The position numbers were made by a program, and so were the translations under genes. A stretch of DNA of 64,000 nucleotides from Styela clava. Taxonomy: Eukaryota > Chordata > Ascidiacea > Stolidobranchia > Styelidae. Location: NCBI RefSeq assembly GCF_964204865.1, contig NC_135250.1, positions 19,583,395 to 19,647,394 of the forward strand, read 5' to 3'. Every line of letters begins with the position of its first letter. Position 1 is the stretch's first letter. Positions 50,259-62,400 of the stretch are shown here, piece by piece. The notes under the pieces are model-generated. The model was not told where the DNA came from and ran no database searches. It was given only the letters and a program-made list of their open reading frames with translations.

Positions 50259-50946
50259 CTGGTTTGATATTTAAGCATAAATAAGTCAAGAGTTTATACA
50301 ATAGCCAAAGATCTCATGCTAATATTCTCAATTTACTTATTCGAAATTTTGGTTTAGTAATTTGGAGTAATATTAAACGGTTTTTGTACCGGCCGTTTTA
50401 ATGGTAAATCATCAAATCAAAACTTGCGGATTTTTTATTCTAATATAAATAACCAATAGATTATATGTCTAACATCGAATTAACAAGACTAATAAAGCAG
50501 AGTCCAGTTTAAATAAAATCTTAAGTTGATTATTAATTTTTTAATGTTTAAACACAATATTTCATTTCAAACCAATACCAATATTATCCGTTTTTAGCGG
50601 GACCGTCTGCCCAATTGAAGCATCGCAGATTAAATATCTCGGATTCAAGCCCTCTCCTAGGGGGCAATAAATTGATAGGCAATGGCAACGAGAAAGATTT
50701 AAGACCTTTTCTAATATATAAGGTACTAGTCAGGTTTGAATTAGTCTTGTTTGAAACGGGAGACTTATGAGGCTTTGAATAAAAATACATAGCAAATTAA
50801 ATTGAATTTCAGAGTATTCGTATTCAAAAATATTTCAGAAAAGAATAGAATTTGGAAATAATTATACACGCCATGTTAGTATATTACATCTATCAATTTG
50901 GCAATAACACAAAAATAACCAAAGTACTAAAAATCCATTTGTTAAC

Positions 50947-51066
50947 TCAGATTTCAAATTTGTTCCGTTGTAAGGCTTCCGCAAAAATACGTGCTATGTG
51001 TTTGCATGCCTCAGTTATGTGGAATTCGAAATCTCCAACATACTTGGGAACTGGGTGATTCACGTC
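50947..51066 (-). CDS. Possible 3' terminal exon of an unrecognised minus-strand gene
   Basis: After a minus-strand acceptor (tattgcag) the sequence is open for 39 codons to TGA at 50947-50949. It gives a plausible mixed-composition peptide (DVNHPVPKYVGDFEFHITEA, then CKHIARIFAEALQRNKFEI). No upstream exon was found between here and 53.4 kb, and no AATAAA is obvious just downstream. I cannot assign a function; it may be a pseudogene fragment. Confidence 0.25.
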   Translation of the reverse strand, partial: DVNHPVPKYVGDFEFHITEACKHIARIFAEALQRNKFEI

Positions 51067-51279
51067 CTGCAATACAGAATGTTTTAACGCGAACGTGACA
51101 TTTGTTGAAATATATCAGCAAATATTTTTATATGCAATACTGATAGCATATCAACATAAATAAAATGAGAGCGGCAAGTATTAGGTTTAGTTACGAAATC
51201 TCAAGCGAATGTAAATATTTTACATATATAACAATCTAAGATCCGGTGAATATTTGTTATTTTTAGTATTAAACTTTGG

Positions 51280-53400
51280 GGCAGCACGGTTGACTCATAA
51301 TATATTTTCGCGAAAATGAATATTTTGACGAAAATATTTCGTATTAGATTTGTCGGATGAAGTTGGGAGAAAGGAGCTTGCTATAGCCAACGATGTTTTC
51401 ACTTCAGTTTCAAGCTATTTACTCTACCGTTTAGTGCCTGAAACTGGAACTATAGTTTTTCAGAGACGAGACTTCAGAGACCAGAGTTAGGTTACAGAAA
51501 TAGCTAGATTTTCCATAGTAGCAACCTGGAAATCATGTCGTTTTCGTCAACCGTTCAATACCGTTAACCGTCGGCCTGATTTTTTAATTGTCAAGTTTAC
51601 AGCAAGTTTTTTAATTTTACCATAGACTAAATTTTTTGAAAACTACCCCCTTTAATGGATAATTGGCTTAGAACTGGAAGCCTCAAAAATGTCATGATAA
51701 GCCGGTTTTGCACACTAATTCACAAAGTAAATCCGTTACACAACATTTTTGGGATCAATTTTACCTTCTAAATTCTTGGTGTTCCGTGAGGCGAAATAAA
51801 AAGAAATAGGGTTTCCGAGGCAAAACGTTTGAGAAACGCTGCCCTAGCCTAGACCACCGCAGCAAACGGTACGTCATCACTGATTGCATCTGTAAATAAA
51901 AGTGAAACCCTATTGACCTACCTATTGTCACTAAACAGGAAATAGGTCTTGACGTAATGAATATTCATATGGCATGAGGTGTCAAAACAATTTTAATAAA
52001 ACGTAACTGACTAAATTTGTAATAAATTTTTTTTTATAATTTTATTGTAAAAATATAATTTATTTTAAAATATTTAAAATTATAGTTTGTGTGTAATTGA
52101 AAATAGTGGTATTGGTGAAAATAGTCTGGAATAAATATGAAGATCTATTATTATTTTTTTTCGGATATACTTTGGACATTTCTAACCAATTTGACACGTT
52201 TGTCTTCAACACCATAACAGCTTAACAGTTAGAAATTCAATTTGAATTTTAGTGCCTCATTGCAGGGCGCAATATGTGTCTACAAAACACATTATGCTTC
52301 ATATAAGTGTGTTCATCCGTTTTCAATAAATATGTGGTAGTCAAGTTGAAATATTATTGGGGGTAGTTGAAACACGATCAAGATTACCAATCTCTAATGG
52401 TCGTTTTGAAATGGGGCGTCTTTATCGGCTAGGGCGTGAAGTTGAAATAATCTGAGACTTAAATCAAGTTTGGTTACTGCTGTTCAAGTTTGACCTCCTT
52501 TCCAAGAGATATTTTAATTCAAAAAATAGGTTGAGACGAAACTATGGGAAAATTTCACAGTTTGAACCCTTCCTAAAACACAAAAATAAATCACGAATCT
52601 GATTGAAATTTGTTGAACACCAAAATAAAAATTACGTTACGAGTAAAACAGAAGCACACGCGACAGAAAATGGTGCGGTACATTTTGTGCTTTAGCGTGT
52701 TTTTATGACTCGCCCCCACGTATGTACGATTTGCAAACGTCATCTGAGTAAAGAAGAAAGTGTTCGCCATCTTTGGAGTAGTGTACAATGAGGATGATTC
52801 ACATTTGTGTATTCTCAGCATCTGGCGAGCGATGCAAATTTAAACCTGGCTTATTTACATATCAAATGAGAATGCATTGATACGCAGGAGATCAAGCCAG
52901 TTCTAGAAAATGTAACAACGTATCTACAACTGTTTTTTATAATGTTATGTTGGTTTACCAAGGAAATGAACGTAACGAATTGATATTCAATTTCTCCAAA
53001 CTATGGAATCGCTTTCATTTCACGCGTATACTGCTTTCACGTACATGCGATACAGCGTTATACTCCAATGAACATTTGTGGGCAGATAAGCGTCTTCTTG
53101 TGCGTTTGTTTTAGAATTTTAGGAAATAATCCTTACCTAAATATTGATTCTTATTTACCATTATGTAATATGCAGCGTTGGTAAAATAATAACATTGAAT
53201 TAGACCGCTATGATCGACGAACCAAAACCACATTTCTTTGAATTACGGCAATTCTTGCGATTGGGTAAATTCTTCGAATTTTTGAGGCCATTGTAACATC
53301 GGTACGGCGTAATAAGACCCATTTTTTCGTTGTTAGAATCTTGTATATAAATTTAGGCGAAACTATTCTACGTTGGATAAATAGAGAATTGAATAATTGA
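51280..53400. other. AT-rich intergenic region with a hAT-like terminus, no clear gene
   Basis: I find no exon supported by both splice signals and protein-like composition. The segment ending near 51846 reads, on the minus strand, TAGGGCAGCGTTTCTCAAAC, which is typical of the end of a hAT-type transposon. The other end of that element is not identifiable. The remainder is simple AT-rich sequence upstream of the receptor gene promoter. Confidence 0.45.
51781..51846 (-). mobile_element. Probable hAT-type transposon terminus
   Basis: On the minus strand the sequence begins TAGGGCAGCGTTTCTCAAAC followed by a GTTTTGCCTCGG stretch, the form seen at many hAT element ends (CAGxGTTTCTCAAAC). No matching inverted end or 8-bp target duplication was found, so length and boundaries beyond this end are unknown. 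Confidence 0.4.
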
Positions 53401-53430
53401 ATTCAGTTTGACTGTATCTTTCAGCAGGTG

Positions 53431-53440
53431 TATATATATA
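53431..53440 (+). promoter_or_regulatory. TATA box candidate of the IL-1-receptor-like gene
   Basis: The run tatatatataag lies 45-54 bases before the ATG at 53485, leaving room for a start site near 53460-53470 and a very short leader. An AG at about 53422-53423 (tctttcag) could alternatively be a splice or trans-splice acceptor. Confidence 0.4.
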
Positions 53441-53484
53441 AGACTACATATATATTATTAGGAAGAAGAATTTCTGATTGTGCA

Positions 53485-56400
53485 ATGGCGATGACTTCTG
53501 TCTCATTGAATATATTGTTTGGACTTATTTGTGGATGTATTGTAGGTTCACAAGAAGTAGATGGTAAGGGAAATTATGTATGTTTATTGCTAATTTTAGA
53601 GGTATGGAAATGTGTTTATAGATAAAGATGGTTTCATATGTTCACGCTTGCTTGCGCATTAAACAATGTCATTAACAGAAAATATGTGATCTGCAGTGCC
53701 AAATTTAGAATTAGTTTTCGACACTACTCATTTGGCAAGACAGATTTATAATATTTGCTTGAACGGTCACTGAAGCCTGGTCTGTATTTTGAAAGTACAT
53801 ATAATCTAATATATATATATATATATATATTCTAACGTTACCATCAACCACGTTACGATTTTCCAGTGGTGGGACTATGGAAAGATTTCCCGGTTGGAAT
53901 TCCATGTGAAGAAGCCGTCAAAAGTTTGGATCCGCGGCATCCATTTGATCCAGATCCACCGACAGATCGCCCAGGCGATGACAATGAAAATATTACAGTA
54001 CGAATTTTTCATCAATGTTATCTTTTATTCGAATTTCAAGTTATATTTTAATCCTGTTGGTTCAACTAAATATTATTCTAATTTTAAAATTAATAATAGT
54101 GAAATTCTCGACAATTGAAAATGAGATCAATAGACTCCAATCATTCAGTTTCTATCCAACACGGAAACAATATAAAGTTTCATCAACAAACTATTTTCAG
54201 CAGTTCTCATTGATAATGTTGGTACCAGAGTATTTCCTCTGCAGTATTGTGCTAATTATTGTCAGAATCAGTCTTGTTTTCCGGACATCTATGGAAAGTT
54301 CAGCTTGTTAAGATATTCTCCCATACTTCCGATAACAGAAATAAACACATTGTTTATCAACAATCACAAAACACTGAAGTCTGTGATATTTTTGCGCGGA
54401 AACTTCATATGAAACGTTGGTATTATGCCAATATCACATCGGGGTTACCAGTCTGATTCTGACGTGGCAATAGCTAGCCAAGTTATTGTTTCAACGCATG
54501 AACGTAAATAGCAACTTCATATCTATTAACCAGCACGCCAAGAGTGGAATGCTAATCTTATCTATGATTCGGAATTACCAGAGACAGGTTAATCAGAAAG
54601 AGGCCTGATCTAGTATTTATGTACCATCTTAACGCCATAACGCGACTGGCCATGACGAAAATTTATTCAGCAGATACTTTCTGGGTAATATTGACAGAAT
54701 GTGAAAAACTTCAGACCAAACTTGCACGCGAAAACTTCAAGCTCACCTGTTTTTAAGAATATTTTGACGACAGTTAGCATTTATTTATTATTGAAAGTTT
54801 TTTGCTTATCGTCACTAATCTGCCCGACAAACAATTAACTTAATGCAAACGCATGCATTAGAAACCACATTCTCTATAAAGCCTAATGTTACAATCTCAT
54901 GTGTTTATGCCACTTTTAATTTTCCGCTCAGGAATTGTTTAGGTGCTATATGGCCCATTGATAATTTGAAATAAATATTTTATATTATTCTTTCAGTGCA
55001 CCATCACTAGAAATGGTAATGTTGAATTCAACAAAACCATAATTTGGGGTGACAGACGTAAAGAAGGATACTTTGGTGATGCGGACGAAAAATGGAACAA
55101 TGCTAATATTTCCGTTAAAATTGTATGTATTAAAATTTTGAAAATTTGAGAAAAAAATTTAAAATTTTTTTATTTTGGTTAGTTGACGCAATCTGATGAA
55201 TAATTTAATTTTATTTAATTGTATTCGGGATAGAAACAAGCTACCATTGACGAAGACAATTAATAAATGAATAATTATATCATAGTATTTATGCAATTAT
55301 TTATAACAAAACAGCGGTTCAGTTTGGTGTTTATTTACTCAAAGAAATATAAGAGATATGAATCCTAATTCCGTGCATTATTGGCTGGCGCTGTGGCTGT
55401 TATTAGCAGACTCGCCGACAATTGTTATCTATCAATTGACCATATCTTTTTCAGTTTTGGGCCGGCGACCCATTTGAATATATTTTTCAAACCGAATTGG
55501 AAACTATTCCAGAAATGAATTGCTCACGTACATTACTTGATAGTACCAAAGACCGAGAAGAAGAGATCACTTTAAGTTGCTACGGTATATACTATAAAGT
55601 TTTTTTTTTACTTTCATTGTTACTTCTGTTCATACAGTATATTTTAATACTTTTTGCCTATTATGAATATTGCTTATTATCAACTGACTGGAATAGATCA
55701 CTTGAGGTAACCGGATACGATATTATTCAATTTTTTGAATATAACTAAATTATTATTGGCTATTAAAACTGGTCTGTTTGATTGTTACCCTCTCGAAAAT
55801 ATAAAGAGAAATCTTTCCAATATCATCTCCTTTACACTCAGTTGAATATTGTAATTTTCCATAGTGAAATAGATGCACCACATGCCTAGCAAAATGTACT
55901 AGCACTACGAACAGTATCGATTTAGGACTACCAACCGTCCCGGAATGGCCGGGACAGTCCCAGAATTGACGTGTGGCGTCCCGTTTCCCGGGCTGGGCTA
56001 CGATTGTCCTGGAATTTACTGACAACTAAGGCGTTGTAAAATAAAAGGCCATGTAAGCGTGTCGACTTCGTTTAAAACTGGAAACGGATGTAATTCACGC
56101 GAATATTTATTTTTCAAATAAAAACGATTACAAAATATAATTTGTATAAGGTAGTTTTGAAACGTTTCTGTAGCTGTAAGCTGGTAAAAGGCAAGTAAGG
56201 GCGAGGACAGGATTGGATTTTATTAGTTTGTATAAACTCAAATTGATCTTCAGTACTTATTAATATCTTTCATATGAAAAAGTGGCAAAATGTTTAGATT
56301 TCCCTTAAGACCACAAAGAGAAAGGGGGGTGGGGGGGGGGGGGGGCAAACTTAGAAAAGCTAGCACAAGGGGGCCTTTTCAATGTTCGAATATTAATTTT

Positions 56401-59400
56401 TTAAATTAGTACAGTAAGTTAGACAGAGCTTTAAAACACTTAATCCAGTGAAAGTTGAAAAAAATTTAGTCGTTAAAGTTACGGTGTGTAACAATATTTT
56501 GTGTTTTTAGTTTATAATGCACTGCTAGTGTAAGGCTTTTTGGTGAACAGGTTTTGAATATTCATTTAGTTTTCAGGCTTGCATAGCCTTCTATTTTAGG
56601 ACGCCATGCTGACAGCTCTCTGACTTAGCAAGAGTACTTTGATTATTATATTTTCGTAAGGATTGCAAATTTTAACAAACTTGTGACAGGAAATTAAAAT
56701 CAAAATTCACTTGTGGAAACTAACAAAGATGTTCTTATAGCGGCAAAATCACAAGAAAAATACTAATTTAAATACCTGGAAGACCTCATTATTTTTTGTG
56801 TCTTTTGTTTAAGTGATTAAATAAGCTTGGCACAAATTGTACATTTTTCCTGTTTTTTACATTGCATTTGCATTTATGCCTCAAAGAGTCAATATTTCAC
56901 AAGTTTCTTTGATTATGATAAAATTATTTACAACGCGCATATTTATTGACGTGCAGCGCACACTGTTGCTCTGACTTCTTTTATGTTTCACAAACTTCTG
57001 TTGCATCAATTTTAAAATTCTAGACATTGAGGTGTCCCGGAATGGTTTAACACAAAGTTGGCAACCCTATATTGATTTTGAAATATAAGACAAATTGAAG
57101 TTAAAACTTATGAAAGCGAATGAAGATCTTTATTTTGAGAGAAACTAATGTAATTGCTTGTTCATTTCAGCTGCGAAAGTAAGTCAAAACAATAAAATGA
57201 AAATGTCTGAAGAGCAATACAATGTAATTACGACAACATGGTACAAGGACTGTGAAATAATTTCTGAAAATAACGAACACTTTAACCAAGAGGATGGGAA
57301 CTATAACTATAATGAAATAAAATTCAAATCACTAAAGGTGAGATAATTAAATATATAAACGTATGTTAAAAGGCATGACATTTCTAGATGAAATAAATCG
57401 AAATAAATAACTCGAAGTTAAAGTTGAAATTGGAAAGAAAGTTTGGAATAGCATGGACTAAAATGATTTCTTCTTATAGATTCCAAAACCGTCATACAAC
57501 ACTACACCGGGATTATATCACTGTGTTCTGGATTACAAAGGAAATGAGCTGACGTCAATATCGTATAAAGTCTGTATACGAGGTAAGAAAATATTTGAAT
57601 ATTTAACGGTGTGCAAAATTTCATAACAATGTATGTTGATATTTGCATTTTCTTCCGATTGAATAAACAAGACGATCTCCGAGGTTGGTAATTGAAATAT
57701 TGGCAGCAGCGTGGACACTTTTTTACCTTGATGATATTTCAGGCGCAAGTTTTCGTGGATTTCCAGCAATTTGTAGGTTTTTAGTTTTCCAAAATTTGGG
57801 TACAAATAAAATGACTGTGTGATTATTTTTTTTTGTAGGAGTTTCAACTCAGTTGCCCTGATCAGACATTAGTCCAGATGAAAATATAAAATAAAAAGCC
57901 CTCAAAAAAAAAACTATTTTTCTGGGTCAAGAATAGAAAAAATATCCAGTGATACAGTATATTGATATCGTATTCAGGTACTAATTGCGTTGACCATGCA
58001 AACCCAGAGGTCTCTGGTTTAAAAATCCCTTTAACTAATTTTTGTTTATTTTCTCATTGTATGCGCAACATTCTTAAAACAGCACTCTGCCTGAAAAAGC
58101 AACATTCTAACGTACTTGTTGAAATAACCTGAAGATGGCATATTCAAAAATTTGAATGAACACACTCTCTATGTCAACAAGGAAGCATTGCAAAAATATT
58201 CTGCCAAAACTGCTGTCTACACGACATAGCTATTTTTAATTCGCTAAATTTAAAACCATTATGTCTCTGGTACTTCAGCAAATCAAAAACTAGAGAATAA
58301 TAATAGCGTTCTAGAAAAAATGATTTTTGTTTTATTAGAAAAATTCGAGTATGCAAACAATCCTACAATAGTTGCATCAGAAGATGAATATATTGTGGAG
58401 CCTGGAAAAAGTTTAGACGTTCATTGCAAAGGAAATATTGGGGGAAATAATGATCAAACCACTGTAATCTGGTTGAGGTAGAAAATCTTAGATAATGTCG
58501 GACAAGAGTCTGTAAATAGTCAAGAAACTCAAGTTTCATGATGAATCAGTTAAATAAACGATTGAGTTCAAATTAATATACAAACTTCTTTTCGAAATAA
58601 CTTTATTTTAACTTATTAAAATATAGTTTACCGATATATATATCTTTTGCTGTTGGCAATCCCATCCCATGGGAAATGATGGTTAAACATTCCGTTATGG
58701 ACTTCGTGTTCATATATTCGAGCATAGCTCTTTTGTTAGATATAAAGAGCAAAATATATCCAGCATTAAAAATATACTTCATGAAGGTTGATGGACACAT
58801 GTATAATAGTTATGAATATAAAGGTAACAAAGTCCGTAAATTTTGTTGTTTTGCATGTTTCTTTGTACATGTAGTCCTATTTAGTAGATGCTAAACCTAA
58901 ATTTAACAATTTTTATTGCATTTTATTCCAATGGGAATCCAATGGGATGGGATGGGACGGGCATAGTTGCTATGCGGTGATATGGGAATAGGACAGAAAA
59001 ATATTTTCCATGGACAAGCTTGGCTATACTTGTGCCTGCTTCATCCGCAGGTTGGAAACCACCAACTTGAATTCCATCCATTCCTTTATGTTATGTTAAC
59101 ATAAATGTGATGCAAAAATTGCAATGAAATTTTTTAATAAATATTTTATAACTATGGCTCAAATATATAACTTGGTTAGGATTGCTGAAGATCGCCAAAA
59201 CACAGCTGTGGATTTTTTTACCATGTTGCATTGCTTGCCTACTGTAGCTGATATGTCAAAATTTTACATTCAACCGTTTTACATTCTATATTACCTAATA
59301 TTTTATTAATTAAAATTGTTCCAATATTTTTTTCATCTAGGAACAACACTGAAATATGCCGCTCAAGGGTAAATGAAAAGAGCGACAACTGCTCATCGTA

Positions 59401-62400
59401 AGTATTCACGGATATGCGTACTATATGACTAAGGAGGAAGTTCCCTTTCGATGAACATGGGCAAATAATTATGCTTTCGGAGTCGACTTGTGATATCGAC
59501 AACGGGAAAGAGTTCGCATATCTATTTATTCGATTTTCTCATTACCGTTAACGTTTTTGCCGGAACACAAAATCTTCTGATGAGCTGTTAAAATAAAAAC
59601 CATATGGCTTGAAACAGTAGATTGTTATATGTGGTAAAAAACGACTTTTCGGCAATCGAATCTCAGAATCTGAGCCTTACCGTACAACACAACAAAAATT
59701 AAAGCAAATGTTTTTGCTGTTTTCTGAGTATCTTACAAATACGCGAAATACGTCCTTTACAGAGAACGTCACATAAACGAAGCTTCTTGTGAAACGCTAA
59801 CAGAAGCTGAGGCAATTGAGGCTCAAAAAAGGCGGCTTGCTGACAATTTTACTGCGACCTATACATTCAGGTGGGTTGGTTTTTGCGTTTGAATTGACAA
59901 AAGAAACTGCCAAAATCAAGCAACGCTATTTAACCATCTATCTCTTTATTTTGCCAGGGCTACATCCATAAAAAATACTGCAAAGGGTCGCATTGGAATT
60001 TTTTTTTTAAATACCAAGATAGTCATATATAATATAGTGTCGAAATTAATTGTGGCAGACATTATGGAACCGGAGATGAAAAAAACCTTAATAATATTTT
60101 ACCAAATTAATGGTTGGAATACAAAAAATAGACACAAAATAATACACAAAATAAAAAAATAGGATGAATTTTCCTGAGGCAAAGGATCGGCCAAACATGC
60201 CTATTAATTACTTGAAATTTCAAATTATTTTTTTTTTGCTCAAAATGCTTATTTAATCCGTACGTTGAAGATAGATTCGTCAAACTTACTTGTGACTTGA
60301 TTTCCTTTCAAGTCGTGGAATGTTTTATCATACACGTCCTTTACCTTATATGTAGGTTAAACCAACAAAAAAGGATAAGATTCTAAATGGAGAGCATAAA
60401 TATGAAAATGCATTAAACTTGCACTTGTCATAATGCACTAGTGACATTAGCAGCCCCAGCACTAATATTTCAAATTTTGCCGCATTGTCCACAGAGAACG
60501 ACCCACGCCCGCAAACCCACATATTCTACCAACATATTATGAGAGTAATATGTAAATGAAAGTATTTGGTATTTGTAGATGTAATGAAAACTTGGGCCAT
60601 TTTTAGGTGGACTACACAAGGACAAAATAGTTATTTCTAAATCTATTGCTTTTTGTTTCCAGTAATGCAGATTTTTCAGATAGCGGCGTCTACACCTGTC
60701 TTTTGGCAACTATCGGGGATGACCCAAGAGATAAATTCCGAGTTACTGTTCGCTATGCGGAATCAAGACACAAAACATTGATAATATTTTGGATAATTCT
60801 AGGAGGTAAGGGGGGGTTGAAGTTTGACAATTATGTTGATATTACTATTTAGGCAAATGTTCAATGTAAAAAATCAAGCTTCTAGGAGCTGAAGTTTTTA
60901 GAATCAGGATTTTCAGCATTCTTTGAAAAAATCATGCAAAGTCAAATATTTCTAGTCAATTTTTGATTATCATGGGGATCGGAAGCTAGATTTGGAATTG
61001 AATATTTTCGGACATTGATGTAAAAAGTAGAATTAAATAAAAATAAATCTGTCAATTAGGAAGTCGGAGCTGGAGTCACGCCTTTTAAAATAAGTAAGTC
61101 AGATGGAACCGCCCTCGGTTAAAAAAAATTAATAGTTGATTCGCCTTCTTGACGAGAAACGCAAGTTCTTAATAACAAAGTAACACAAAAATGACTCGGC
61201 AAACTACCATTAAAAGTTATATTTCAAAATTTGATCGAATAAATGACATCATTTTTCGTTTCAGCTTGCGGGGTCATTGCAGTTATTTTTGGAATTCTTT
61301 ATCGGCAATTTTCGACCGAAATACGTTATTTTTGGAAAAAATGCTTTGGAAAGAAAAAGGAAAGTAAGTGATCAATCAATATAAACGTGCAGTGACATCT
61401 AATATAGCGTTCCTAAATAAAAATAAAAAATAATCATTGAAATTGGACACGAGAAATTGGAGCAAAATCGAGATAGCCAGTGTCATGAATTTTCTGACAG
61501 AGGCTTGGATCATTTCAAGTTAACATTGTAAACCAGGTGGAGAAACAAAACGGGAAAGAACGCTAAGCATAGAATAGTTAATACTATCTCGTATCCGGCA
61601 AATGATAGCTCCGAGTCCGAAGTCCGAAGTCCGAAGTAATTATTAAATAAAGGGAAAAACTTATTATTCACAGTATTAACAAAACCATTGCGCTCAACTG
61701 TAGGTTGAATTCGAATTTTCCAATTTTTCATATAAATTCTATTTTGCTTTGTTTCAATTCAGCTGACAAGTATTTAGCATATTTGGTCTACATGCCTGAT
61801 GCATTTGACAACCATAACAATAACGGTCTTGATGTTCTGATGAAGTATTTGAATGAATCAAAAGGGACTTACTATGATCCAAACAAAAGTCACAATGATA
61901 TTTTTAGTAAGTATAAAACTATTCCATCTAGATCAGGGTAGTTCAGGCCTACGGGCCACATTTGATCAGCGGCTTCATTATCTGTGACCCGCGTCGCATT
62001 CGGAGAGTAATCAAAAAATCTCATTTGGTGTTGTTTCGTGATAAAATTAACCAGAAAAGTCTTATTGTTACATCCCTGATATCACTGCATTAGCCGGCGG
62101 TATGGCTAGCTGACGCAACTAGCATGTTGAACGACGTGCTCGGCAGTAAATTGTTACCTGGCTTTCTAACTATTTGGTCGAGAATATATGCTAACAGTTT
62201 TGGCATCATAGAAAACTAAAAATTGAATGTGGATTCTATTAGCCTATTGACTATGCCCGATAACGGAATATTAATGTTTAGGCCCATCAATATAATTCAT
62301 GCTTGGTGTTTCCGGTAACCAGCCTAAAGAGTATTACAGTACAGCACAGTGATTTTTGGCCCCCGGACAACCTTAGACCATCCTGACCTAGATGTTGGCA

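Noticed and set aside
50584-50660. tRNA-like or SINE-like signal (cggattcaagccc)
   Set aside because: The B-box resemblance is weak, and no cloverleaf or A box could be built around it.
52591-52821. Minus-strand open frame of 76 codons
   Set aside because: There are no flanking splice signals consistent with a gene model and no family resemblance.
53428-53484. Upstream in-frame ATG at 53428 as the start of the receptor
   Set aside because: It overlaps the TATA-like run and would bury the hydrophobic signal peptide behind about 20 residues. The ATG at 53485 gives a normal signal peptide.
54259-54456. Open frames in intron 2 of the receptor
   Set aside because: The exons on either side join in phase without them and they have no protein-like features.
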